Assembly: GCA_003448025.1 (NCBI GenBank)
Contig: DLXL01000007.1
Location: 1-7,861, forward strand
Direction of reading: 5' to 3'
DNA length: 7,861 bases
DNA from: Saprospirales bacterium
GTDB taxonomy: Bacteria > Bacteroidota > Bacteroidia > Chitinophagales > Saprospiraceae
Under the pieces are notes generated by a model that saw only the letters and a list, made by a program, of their open reading frames with translations, was not told the origin of the DNA and did no database searches. Positions 1-6,324 of the stretch are shown here, one piece after another (position 1 is the stretch's first letter; each line of letters begins with the position of its first letter). The translations under genes and the position numbers were made by a program.

Positions 1-45
1 ATCCGCGTTCCACATCCGCGTTCTACCTGCGTTCTACCTGCGTTC
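1..45. repeat. Short tandem repeat at the 3' end of the surface-protein gene
   Basis: GCGTTC recurs at 5-10, 18-23, 29-34 and 40-45. Two perfect 11-bp copies (TACCTGCGTTC) lie at 24-34 and 35-45, preceded by two ATCCGCGTTC copies spaced 13 bp apart. Read on the minus strand, the 11-bp units encode the last residues and stop codon of the surface protein. Because 11 is not a multiple of three, successive units are read in different frames (RTQV, then ERR-stop). The array touches the window edge and may continue outside it. Confidence 0.75.
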
Positions 46-3000
46 TGAGCACTTTTTCGGTGGCCACTGAACCATTGCGGGCGTGGAATACGATGAGTAA
101 AAGCCCTGAAGGCGTATCCTTCCCGAGTTCCAATTGCATTACAGGCTGCAACTGACCTGCCTGGAAGCGTTGAAGCACCCGACCATCGGCGGCAAGTATA
201 TCCATGCTGAGTATTTCCGGAAGCGCCTGTTTCAATTCAATGGTGAGTTTATCATGCGCCGGGTTTGGCCAAACTTTGATGTTGGCGCGCAGGAATGGTT
301 CGCCGGTAGCTACCAGTTCGTCTACTGTTACCGTTCCGGTTTGGGTACAACCGTTGTTATCCGTTACTGTAACAGTGTATTCTCCTGCTTCTAAATTACC
401 AATATTGGCAGTGGTAGCACCAGTATTCCAGAGATAAACATACTGTCCTGTACCACCACTGGCAGTTACCGATGCCGTGCCATTGTGGGGAATATCATTA
501 TGCGGCGTGGATGCCATTTGCAACAAAACCGGAGCCGGATCTGTCAGGGCAAAACTTGCCGTCAGCGTTGCACCATTTTGGTCGGTCACTATCAGGTCAT
601 AGTTGCCGGCAGGCAGGTTTGTAGGGGAATTCCCCTGGAGGTTTGGATCGCTCCAGGTGTAGGTATAAGGGCTGGTGCCCAAGGTTACCGTCACACTAAT
701 GGATCCGGTAGCTGTACCAGCGCACAGCGGCGGGCTGGAGAAAACCGATGAAAATGCCGGCGCAGGAATAAGCGCAACGGTGGCTGTTCCGACCGTGGTA
801 CAGCCACCGGCATCGGTTACTGTTACCAAATAAACGCCAAAAGGAAGATTCTCAATGGTTGAAGTGGTTTCGCCGTTGCTCCATAAGTAAGAAAATGGCG
901 CATTACCGTTGTTTACCAAAGCTGTAGCTGTTCCGTTGTTGCTATTTTCTAAAGCGGGCGTGCTGCTTGTGGAAATGTCCAGGGCAGATGGCGCATTCAG
1001 GGTAAAGCTGTTGATCCATTCGCCGCGGTAATTATCCGTTATGGTTACATGATAGGTTCCCGGAGGCAAATCGGTCAGCAAGTTGCCTTGCAGGTTCGGA
1101 TCGCTCCACTGATAGTTGTAAGGCGGAATACCACCGTTCACAGCCACCTCGATTTCACCATTATCCAGTCCGGCGCAGCTTGGGTTTTGCTGCACGGAGG
1201 TTACAACCAATGGCGGATTGGGGATAAGCGGATACCCGATGGTATGAAATGCTGTATTGGTGAAAACAGGATCGTTTTTATCAAAATAAATGGCCACCTG
1301 GTTTTCAATCACCGTTCCGTCGGGCAGGTCTGGCTGCTGCTGAATGCGGAACTGGACAAAGCCATGAGATTGCACTTCATTGACGTTGCTATCGGGAAGG
1401 GCAATGGGATCAAATACGAAGTGCAGAATATTTCCCGGATAGATTTCCAGGCGATACGGGTGACTGGAGGAGCCTGCTTCCAGGGTTTGAGCATTGAGCA
1501 GGTTAGACAGTGTATCTACAATGACTACTTTGAAAGCCGTGTCGTTACCGGTATTCTGAAAACGTATTTTATAGTCAAGAGGCTGGTTGGCACGGATGAC
1601 ATTATCTGCCGTGATACCGATTGGGATAGCGGTTTTATCATTTGGGTCGCAGGACGCCAGTACGGGGCCACATTGCTCGTCGGATGTTGGGGAGTCAAGC
1701 GGTTGTCCGAGCGACAAGATTACGCCCGGGTTGTTGGTACCGCCGCAGCCTTCCAGGCCGGCAGCTACAGTAACGACCTCCGGATAGCCAGGTACCTGAT
1801 CTGCCTCAATGCGCCATGCAGCGCCGTTGGCCGGGGTTTTAATCGTCAGGGTTTCGCCGGCATTGAGCTGGAAATTGCCATCTTTATACATGATAAAATC
1901 TTCCACCACAATGTAATTCAGCTGAGAACCCATATCCTGAATTCCTACGTTTTTCAGGGTAAGGCTTACAGAATCACCTTCGCATTGGGCATGTGCTTCA
2001 ATTTTTGGTCCTTGCCAGGCACCTTCACATGGCACGTCCGGGAAGATTTGCACTTCATTGCAAAGGGTTTGACCCAGTACGGTATTACAGCTTACGAAAG
2101 AAATAACCCTGAATGAGCCACAGAAAAATGGCGGCACATTACCCAACTGGAAGGTATAAATACTATCCGTTCCGGAAACGGTGTGTGGAAAATCTGCACT
2201 TACAAACGAAATGGACGGGTCTAAATCCAGGGTAACAAAGGCGCCAAAAGCAGTATCCAGTCCGGTATTGCAATAATTGATGTAAAACGCATTTTGGCTG
2301 CATTTGCGCAGGAACACATCGCCCAAATCTACCTGCATTTTGGGGCAATCGCCATTGGTTTGAATCCCGAAATCAAAATCTACCGTTGGATTTATGGTGG
2401 AATTCTGCACATTGATGGCAGAGGCGCAAACCGGGTTCACACCGGGAGGCAACTGCAGGCTCAACCAGGCGTCGGTGGTATTAACATCAAACACCACGTT
2501 TGCGCTGTAGGAGCCGTTTGCATTTACCGGAACCGACTGTGTAGCGCCGGAAGGTTGCAGGGTGAGGATCAGCGGGAAGGCGTTGATACGTTGATCTGTT
2601 GGATCGGCTGTACAATTATCATTGCCATCCAGGTAGATTTCGCCGGAGATGGTCACCTTGTGGGTGGTGGGGAAACTGATGATTTGCTGACAGGTAATGA
2701 ATTGGCCACCGCCATCTACCCAAACCCACTGGCGGTTGAACCAGCTTTGTCCGGCTGTACCCACCTGATAATCAACAAAATAGGCTGAATCTATGTAGCT
2801 GCAGTTCGTGCTAAACAAGGCATCGCCGTAGGGGTCGAAGGCTGCCGGGTTGTTACTTTGAAATTCCGGGAGTAATTGGTTGTTGCCTTCATCGTAGGTG
2901 AGGGTAACCGGATCCGGGCATTGGCTTACACAAGGGGAGCAGGCTTCTGTGCCGGACACCAGCACCGTGTGCTGGCAGGTTGAGGTATTACCTATAGCAT

Positions 3001-3514
3001 CGGTGGCGGTAAGTTGTACAATATTCACGCCCATATCGGCACAATCGTACTGAAAAGAAGCGGGGGTGAATGTATAAGATCCGCAAGGCTCGAAAGCGTC
3101 GATATTGAGCGCAGTTGCAGCTACGGTGGTCGGGTTGGCTGTGTTTAGGTCTATGATGGTTGCCCGGGTGCAATTAAGGACCGGCGGCAGTTTGTCTTCC
3201 AATTTTACGCTGCCCCAGCATTTATTTCCGGATGGTAAATGTGATACACGTGCCTGATAGGTCTTACCCGCATCAGAAGGGCCGAATACAGCGGGCACCC
3301 AAGGGCCGTTGCCTAAAGGCAAGACCTTATCTACTTCTACAATACAATTCGGGAAAATAGTGCCTTCCAGCATATCTTCCGGTTGCATGGTGTAGGTGCA
3401 GTTGCTGCCCAGAGCAATTTGTACCAGGTCGTTACAAACCAGGGATTGAGCGTGTGTTTGATCTGCCAGCAGCAATAAACACCATAAAAGCAAGGGTAAA
3501 CCGATTTTTTTCAT
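23..3514 (-). CDS. Large secreted surface protein with SprB-like repeats and T9SS type A sorting domain
   Basis: The 1163-residue product starts MKKIGLPLLLWCLLLL with a likely signal peptide cleaved near residue 22 (THA/QS), which supports the ATG at 3514. Visible regions in order: residues 24-110 are a Cys-bearing beta segment ending SVKLEDKLPP, a type common in saprospirial surface proteins; 110-188 is HYR-like (LTATDAIGNTSTC); about 288-385 resembles an SdrD/Cna-B-like fold (GEIYLDGNDNCTADP); 622-760 is a DUF7619-like domain opening CDPNDK and closing VAIYFDKNDPVFTNT; 775-1066 holds four SprB-like repeats (WSDPNLQGN, VTVTDxxGCT); 1076-1155 is a T9SS type A sorting domain (VWPNPAHDKLTIEL ... 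KVLR). The family inference is export by Sec, then T9SS, with anchoring or release at the cell surface, perhaps in adhesion or gliding. No catalytic motif is visible. It is transcribed away from all other genes. The last seven residues (RTQVERR) are encoded by a short tandem repeat. The surface role is well supported; the ligand is unknown. Confidence 0.93.
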   Translation of the reverse strand: MKKIGLPLLLWCLLLLADQTHAQSLVCNDLVQIALGSNCTYTMQPEDMLEGTIFPNCIVEVDKVLPLGNGPWVPAVFGPSDAGKTYQARVSHLPSGNKCWGSVKLEDKLPPVLNCTRATIIDLNTANPTTVAATALNIDAFEPCGSYTFTPASFQYDCADMGVNIVQLTATDAIGNTSTCQHTVLVSGTEACSPCVSQCPDPVTLTYDEGNNQLLPEFQSNNPAAFDPYGDALFSTNCSYIDSAYFVDYQVGTAGQSWFNRQWVWVDGGGQFITCQQIISFPTTHKVTISGEIYLDGNDNCTADPTDQRINAFPLILTLQPSGATQSVPVNANGSYSANVVFDVNTTDAWLSLQLPPGVNPVCASAINVQNSTINPTVDFDFGIQTNGDCPKMQVDLGDVFLRKCSQNAFYINYCNTGLDTAFGAFVTLDLDPSISFVSADFPHTVSGTDSIYTFQLGNVPPFFCGSFRVISFVSCNTVLGQTLCNEVQIFPDVPCEGAWQGPKIEAHAQCEGDSVSLTLKNVGIQDMGSQLNYIVVEDFIMYKDGNFQLNAGETLTIKTPANGAAWRIEADQVPGYPEVVTVAAGLEGCGGTNNPGVILSLGQPLDSPTSDEQCGPVLASCDPNDKTAIPIGITADNVIRANQPLDYKIRFQNTGNDTAFKVVIVDTLSNLLNAQTLEAGSSSHPYRLEIYPGNILHFVFDPIALPDSNVNEVQSHGFVQFRIQQQPDLPDGTVIENQVAIYFDKNDPVFTNTAFHTIGYPLIPNPPLVVTSVQQNPSCAGLDNGEIEVAVNGGIPPYNYQWSDPNLQGNLLTDLPPGTYHVTITDNYRGEWINSFTLNAPSALDISTSSTPALENSNNGTATALVNNGNAPFSYLWSNGETTSTIENLPFGVYLVTVTDAGGCTTVGTATVALIPAPAFSSVFSSPPLCAGTATGSISVTVTLGTSPYTYTWSDPNLQGNSPTNLPAGNYDLIVTDQNGATLTASFALTDPAPVLLQMASTPHNDIPHNGTASVTASGGTGQYVYLWNTGATTANIGNLEAGEYTVTVTDNNGCTQTGTVTVDELVATGEPFLRANIKVWPNPAHDKLTIELKQALPEILSMDILAADGRVLQRFQAGQLQPVMQLELGKDTPSGLLLIVFHARNGSVATEKVLRTQVERR
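317..1192 (-). repeat. Two tandem copies of a 453-bp (151-residue) double SprB-like unit
   Basis: Within the surface protein, residues 775-925 and 926-1066 align without gaps at an offset of exactly 151 residues. Each unit carries an A module (YxWSDPNLQGN; W803 and W954) followed by a B module (STP..., NGTA, YLWxxG, VTVTD, GCT; Y876 and Y1027). The nucleotide sequence keeps the same 453-bp offset; for example, GTTTGGATCGCTCCA at 641 matches GTTCGGATCGCTCCA at 1094. The four modules are therefore ABAB, a duplication of a pair and not four independent copies. The second unit stops just before the sorting domain. Confidence 0.85.
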
Positions 3515-3536
3515 GAGAGATACATTTAGTTCGGTA

Positions 3537-3568
3537 CAAAAGTGAGGAGAGGTGTATTGGGCAACAAA
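3537..3568 (-). promoter_or_regulatory. Candidate Bacteroidetes-type promoter of the surface-protein gene
   Basis: On the minus strand TTTG (3568-3565) is followed after 20 bases by CACTTTTG (3544-3537), compared with the Bacteroidetes consensus TTTG-N19-21-TAnnTTTG; the first base of the -7 box is a mismatch. Transcription would begin near 3530, leaving a leader of about 15 bases before the ATG at 3514. The leader has no Shine-Dalgarno sequence, which is usual in this phylum. Confidence 0.45.
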
Positions 3569-3586
3569 TACATTTTTGTACTTTTG
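3556..3586 (+). promoter_or_regulatory. Candidate divergent promoter reading into the gene-less region
   Basis: TACTTTTG at 3579-3586 matches TAnnTTTG exactly, and ATTG at 3556-3559 lies 19 bases upstream in the -33 position. The predicted start is near 3593 on the plus strand. No convincing ORF follows before 4291, so this could drive a non-coding transcript, be a remnant of a lost gene, or be chance in AT-rich DNA. Its -33 region overlaps that of the minus-strand promoter. Confidence 0.3.
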
Positions 3587-3613
3587 TAGCAGATGTTTTT
3601 GACGAAGTATTGT

Positions 3614-3640
3614 TTAAATATTTGATATACAAATATTTAA
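3614..3640. repeat. AT-only inverted repeat (11-bp arms, 5-base loop)
   Basis: TTAAATATTTG at 3614-3624 and its exact reverse complement CAAATATTTAA at 3630-3640 flank the loop ATATA. Five T residues follow on the plus strand (3641-3645), so it has the outline of an intrinsic terminator or attenuator for the plus-strand promoter candidate. The stem has one G-C pair and would be weak as RNA. A protein-binding operator or cruciform site is equally possible. Confidence 0.5.
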
Positions 3641-3686
3641 TTTTTGGAATTGTTTGTTTTGTAGTGATTATTGGTGGAAAATTGTT

Positions 3687-3736
3687 CGCACGGATTTTTC
3701 GCACAGATTTTGTACAGATTTTTTTCCGCAGATTTT
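3687..3736. repeat. Degenerate direct repeats around GATTTT
   Basis: GATTTT occurs at 3693, 3706, 3717 and 3731 (spacing 13, 11 and 14), each preceded by a variant of CGCACG / CGCACA / GTACA / CCGCA. The region has no coding signal. Similar short arrays of CGCAGATTTT-like units occur between genes in Bacteroidota, from memory; it has not been checked here. Confidence 0.5.
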
Positions 3737-3744
3737 GGCGGAGG

Positions 3745-3787
3745 GTTTCAGACCTGTAAGGTTTTTGGAAACCTACGGTATGTACAC
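3745..3787 (+). repeat. Left copy of the flanking inverted repeat
   Basis: This copy begins GTTTCAGACCTGTAAGG, has a core AGGTTT-TTGG-AAACCT hairpin at about 3760-3775, and ends CGGTATGTACAC. Its outer and inner flanks match the reverse complement of 4227-4270 with one substitution (TGTAAGG versus TATAAGG) and one extra T, apart from the central four bases. Confidence 0.8.
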
Positions 3788-3799
3788 AACTTGCTTTAA

Positions 3800-3812
3800 G
3801 GGGCAGCGCCCC
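3800..3812. repeat. Small hairpin GGGGC-AGC-GCCCC
   Basis: A perfect 5-bp GC stem with an AGC loop. It is one of a pair with the hairpin at 3852-3864, which keeps the loop and the inner GC pairs but has different outer pairs. Confidence 0.6.
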
Positions 3813-3851
3813 GGGATTATTTGTAGTCATAAATTGGATTTGAGGGGCGGA

Positions 3852-3864
3852 GGTGCAGCGCACC
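3852..3864. repeat. Small hairpin GGTGC-AGC-GCACC
   Basis: A perfect 5-bp stem with an AGC loop, 52 bp after the similar hairpin at 3800. The outer stem differs at one compensating pair (G-C replaced by T-A), so pairing is kept while the sequence changes. This fits a structure under selection or a spreading repeat family. Confidence 0.6.
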
Positions 3865-3967
3865 GGCATTAGTTCGTTATCATATTGGCAATCTCGTAGA
3901 CATTAAGAGGTGGAATAATTGGTTTGTTATGCCGGGTAATTTGACATTTGTTCACCAGCTTGGCATT

Positions 3968-4005
3968 GTTACTTTTCTTTTTGCTTGCCCAAAAAGAAAA
4001 GTAAC
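3968..4005. repeat. Perfect 15-bp inverted repeat with 8-base loop
   Basis: GTTACTTTTCTTTTT (3968-3982) and AAAAAGAAAAGTAAC (3991-4005) are exact complements around the loop GCTTGCCC. It is followed by AAAAGAAAAAAGG. I recall this type of sequence as a frequent intergenic repeat in Bacteroidota, where it is often translated into spurious Lys-rich 'hypothetical proteins'. Confidence 0.8.
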
Positions 4006-4019
4006 CAAAAGAAAAAAGG

Positions 4020-4035
4020 TCCCGAGTACTCGGGA
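4020..4035. repeat. 16-bp perfect palindrome
   Basis: TCCCGAGTACTCGGGA is fully self-complementary with no loop. It could be a protein-binding site or part of the larger repeat element; no gene overlaps it. Confidence 0.7.
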
Positions 4036-4060
4036 GCAAAGCCAACGACCTGCGGGGATT

Positions 4061-4132
4061 GCGCTGCTTTTTAACCGTGGACCGTCGTTTTTTTGCATCA
4101 TCGTGCTGTACTGTCGGTTAAAAAGAAGGCGC
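4061..4132. repeat. Long stem-loop: CTTTTTAACCG inverted repeat extended by GCGC arms
   Basis: CTTTTTAACCG (4067-4077) pairs perfectly with CGGTTAAAAAG (4115-4125). Beyond a small internal loop, GCGC (4061-4064) pairs with GCGC (4129-4132). The enclosed loop is 37 bases. No T-tract follows in the right place for a terminator on either strand. Confidence 0.6.
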
Positions 4133-4226
4133 TCCCTCCGCCCCCTACCCCCTTCGGTCGGGCTTGCCTCGCAGACGGCGGGGGCCTGAGCATGGGATTG
4201 GTGCGGAGATAAGACTCATGATACTT

Positions 4227-4270
4227 GTGTACATACCGTAGGTTTTTGGAAACCTTATAGGTCTGAAAAC
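4227..4270 (-). repeat. Right copy of the flanking inverted repeat
   Basis: It starts GTGTACATACCGTAGG and ends AGGTCTGAAAAC, the reverse complement of the left copy. Its central GGTTTTTGGAAACC reads in the same direction on the plus strand as in the left copy, so the TTGG loop is not inverted with its flanks. Confidence 0.8.
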
Positions 4271-4290
4271 ACATCATTGATCTACTATAT

Positions 4291-5675
4291 ATGAAAGCAC
4301 AAAAACTCAACCTAACCCTTGAATCACTTTCTGGTGTAGAACGCCGGAGATTTGCCCGTTTCTTACAGTCCCCTTTTTCAGTCAGCGTCAGGAATTGATG
4401 CTTTTGTATCAGGCTTTGCTGGACAAAAATGCGCCCGAAGATAATGAATCACTGTTTGCGCGCATATGTCCCGGCAAACCCTGGTCGCCTACGGCATTTC
4501 GGTTGCTGATGAGCGATTTACAGAAGCTATTGGATCAATACCTGGCGCTGGAGCACTGGCTGGATACACCTGCAGCGGTAGAAACGGATATGGCCCAAGC
4601 TTACCGGCAACGCGGGCTTGAGCGGCATTTCGAAGATGCCCTGAACCTTGCTAAAACCGGTTTGGAACGCAACGCGCTGCGCAACAGTGAATATTTTATA
4701 CGCAGTGGACAACTGCTTTGGGAAGAGGCGCGATTTCAAACCCAGCACCATCCGGAGGAAGAGCGCTTTTTTACAGCTTTGTCAGATAATGCAGACCTGA
4801 TTTGGTTAAGCCAAAAGCTGCGTTATTTATGCTTGTACAAGGCTTACCAAACCAGGTTTCAAAGTAATCGGGAATTACCCTTTCGGGCAGAGGTAGATTC
4901 CCTGCTTTCGCGACCGGATTTTTTACATCACCCTGCTGTTTCTACCTGGTATTATTGTTTAAAAATGCTGGAATCCCCGGAGTCCGACCAGTTTTTTCAG
5001 TTGTTTAAAACGGAGGTGTTTGCGCACGGATTTATTTTCCGGGCCGAAGAAATGCGGGATCTGCACCTGTTTGCTATTAATTATTGTATCAGGAAGAACA
5101 ACGAGGGGCATAGCCAGTTCTTTCACGATATCATGGATTTTTACAAGGACGGGTTGAGCAAAGGGCATTTGCTGGATAGGGGGGTATTGTCGCACTTTAC
5201 CTATTACAATATTGTGGCGGCGGCCCTGCAAACGTGCGACTACGCCTGGGCGGAAAATTTTATACAGGATTACCGAAACATGCTGGAACGCCGTTACCGC
5301 GACAGCGCTTACAGTTTCAATATGGCGCGATTGAAATTTGCCCGGAAGGCATACCCTGAGGCCCTGGAATTGCTGCAACATTCCAATTATCATGAGCCGC
5401 TTCTGAACATGGCAGCCAAAACCATGGCCATCAAGATTTATTACGAACTGGATGAATACGAGGTGCTGGATGCACATCTCGAGGCCTTTATCAAGTACAT
5501 CCGCCGCAAACCAGGCCTGGGCTATCACCGGCAACACTATCTGCAAATGGCCCGGTTTACGCAAAAACTGATTCACCTCAACTGGATAAACAAGGCCGAG
5601 GTGCAATTACTTCGGGATCGTATTGCTGCGGAGCCTGCCCTGGCGGAGAAAGAATGGTTGTTGGAGCGGTTTTAA
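4291..5675 (+). CDS. Bacteroidetes helical protein of unknown function, frameshifted near the start
   Basis: Two overlapping frames together make one protein of about 461 residues. The ATG at 4291 gives MKAQKLNLTLESLSGVERRR...FLQSPF and then hits TGA at 4396-4398. The second frame supplies FSQRQELMLLYQALL and runs to 5675 (WLLERF). The joined text FLQSPFFSQRQELM reads like the N-terminus I recall for a Bacteroidota family of unknown function (LSxxEWxxFxxFLxSPFFNxxxxLxxLY, then MSxLxxLLxxYL); here MSDLQKLLDQYL follows. The break lies in a C4T5 run at 4370-4378: one extra C or T restores the frame. The body is charged and helix-rich (AWAENFIQDYRNMLERR, YPEALELLQHS), perhaps TPR-like; there is no signal peptide or catalytic motif. 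If intact as read, translation would have to begin at TTG 4395 or ATG 4398 and lose about 34 residues. The start lies 20 bp after the repeat block, and mobA follows after 37 bp. Confidence 0.8.
4371..4377 (+). other. Possible slippery site / indel hotspot in the N-terminus
   Basis: C CCT TTT matches the X XXY YYZ heptamer for -1 frameshifting in the frame opened at ATG 4291. Slipping from CCT-TTT to CCC-TTT would continue into TTC at 4377 and give SPFFSQ, the expected family sequence. The same sequence is also where homopolymer sequencing errors or slippage mutations occur. I see no strong downstream stimulatory hairpin. Confidence 0.35.
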
Positions 5676-5712
5676 AACGAGGATAAATCAATCTTTTAGC
5701 TACTTTTACCTT

Positions 5713-6252
5713 ATGTACGGACTCATACTTGCCGGTGGACAAAGTTCCCGTATGGGGCAGCCCAAGAGCCTGATTGATTATCATGGCAAGCCTCAGTATT
5801 TGTTTTTACTGGATTTACTGATGCCTTATTGCGAAGAGGTGTTTATTTCCTGCAAACCGGAGCAGGAGCATTGGTTCAGCCCCTGCCCTACCCTGCCGGA
5901 TAATGGCATGTTCGGGGATATTGGTCCGATGGGAGGTGTGCTTTCTGCTTTTGAGGTGTACGACGGGCCCTGGCTGGTGGTGGGTTGTGATTATCCGTAC
6001 CTCACTTCGGCCGATATCGTGAAATTGATTTTGTCACGTTCCGAACAATTTGATACTGTATGTTATCGTCACCCGACATCGGGAATGGATGAGCCGCTCA
6101 CGGCTATTTATGAAAATACGTGTGCAGACCAGCTAACTCATTCCTTCCGGTCGGGCCAGCATTCGTTGAGGCATTTTTTGGCACAAACACGCGTCAATAG
6201 AATTGAGCCGCTGACTATTGATCACCTGCGCAGTATAGATACTCCGGAATAA
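5713..6252 (+). CDS. mobA: MobA-like molybdenum cofactor guanylyltransferase / NTP transferase
   Basis: The 179-residue product carries the nucleotidyltransferase signature LAGGQSSRMGQPK at residues 6-18, DIGPMGG at 69-75, GCDYPYLT at 91-98 with the likely metal-binding Asp93, DEPLTAIYE at 126-134, and a C-terminal SIDTPE at 174-179 corresponding to the family's NxNTPED ending. By family, MobA transfers GMP from GTP to molybdopterin in the cytoplasm to make the guanine dinucleotide cofactor. Length is close to typical MobA (about 190). The ATG at 5713 is chosen because it places GLILAGG at the very N-terminus; the frame is open upstream to 5623 but that part overlaps the preceding gene. TACTTTTA at 5701-5708 resembles a -7 box just before the ATG, so a leaderless transcript is possible, but no -33 box is in place. 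No other Moco gene is nearby, so a related NTP-transferase role remains possible. Confidence 0.85.
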   Translation: MYGLILAGGQSSRMGQPKSLIDYHGKPQYLFLLDLLMPYCEEVFISCKPEQEHWFSPCPTLPDNGMFGDIGPMGGVLSAFEVYDGPWLVVGCDYPYLTSADIVKLILSRSEQFDTVCYRHPTSGMDEPLTAIYENTCADQLTHSFRSGQHSLRHFLAQTRVNRIEPLTIDHLRSIDTPE

Positions 6253-6324
6253 TTTTTTGAGATGCCGAACCTAATACCTTTCACAGGTTAAAACAATCGA
6301 GTGGGGTTGTGTGTGTAATAGTAC

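Larger units (their letters stand above)
3745..4270. other. Non-coding repeat block bounded by a 43/44-bp inverted repeat
   Basis: A ~525-bp stretch with matching ends in inverted orientation (3745-3787 and 4227-4270) enclosing a series of hairpins: two AGC-loop hairpins, a 15-bp perfect stem, a 16-bp palindrome and a long 11+4-bp stem-loop, then a GC-rich tail at 4125-4190. No transposase or credible ORF lies inside, and I see no target-site duplication next to the ends. It resembles the composite palindromic repeats dispersed between genes in Bacteroidota, or a MITE-like remnant. The right end stops 20 bp before the ATG at 4291, so it also supplies the upstream region of that gene. Confidence 0.5.

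Noticed and set aside
623..636. 14-bp perfect palindrome AGGGGAATTCCCCT
   Set aside because: It lies in a coding region (GNSP in an A module), the equivalent position in the other repeat unit is not palindromic, and chance is sufficient.
1049..2116. 355-codon plus-strand ORF inside the surface-protein gene
   Set aside because: It is antisense to a convincing domain-rich protein, has no recognisable motif or promoter, and looks like a chance open frame opposite a biased coding strand.
3687..3864. CRISPR array
   Set aside because: Repeat units are 6-13 bp and degenerate with spacing of 11-14 bp, without uniform spacers or cas genes.
3432..3869. 145-codon minus-strand ORF upstream of the surface protein
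   Set aside because: It spans promoter, palindrome and repeat sequence and overlaps the start of the real gene; its composition is not protein-like.
4131..4160. G-quadruplex on the minus strand
   Set aside because: Only three runs of three or more G are present (5, 5 and 3), so a standard four-run motif is not met.
3929..4189. 86-codon plus-strand ORF starting MPGNLTFVHQL
   Set aside because: It is a translation of the hairpin repeats (VTFLFACPKRKVTKRKK comes from the 15-bp stem), the type of spurious protein these repeats commonly produce.
3745..4270. Transposon or insertion sequence with a transposase
   Set aside because: No ORF in any frame resembles a transposase, and no target-site duplication is visible outside the inverted repeats.
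4098..4310. 70-codon minus-strand ORF
   Set aside because: It translates the right inverted repeat and GC-rich tail (PPPSARQARPKGVGGGG) and overlaps the start of the next gene.
4959..5606. 215-codon minus-strand ORF
   Set aside because: It lies wholly antisense to the well-formed helical protein at 4291-5675 and shows no family features.
5623..5712. N-terminal extension of the mobA frame
   Set aside because: The added 30 residues overlap the end of the preceding gene and place the GLILAGG nucleotide-binding strand too far from the N-terminus for the family.
6256..6282. Promoter for the SRPBCC gene (TTTG at 6256, TACCTTTC at 6275)
   Set aside because: The spacer is only 15 bases against the expected 19-21 and the -7 box has a mismatch.
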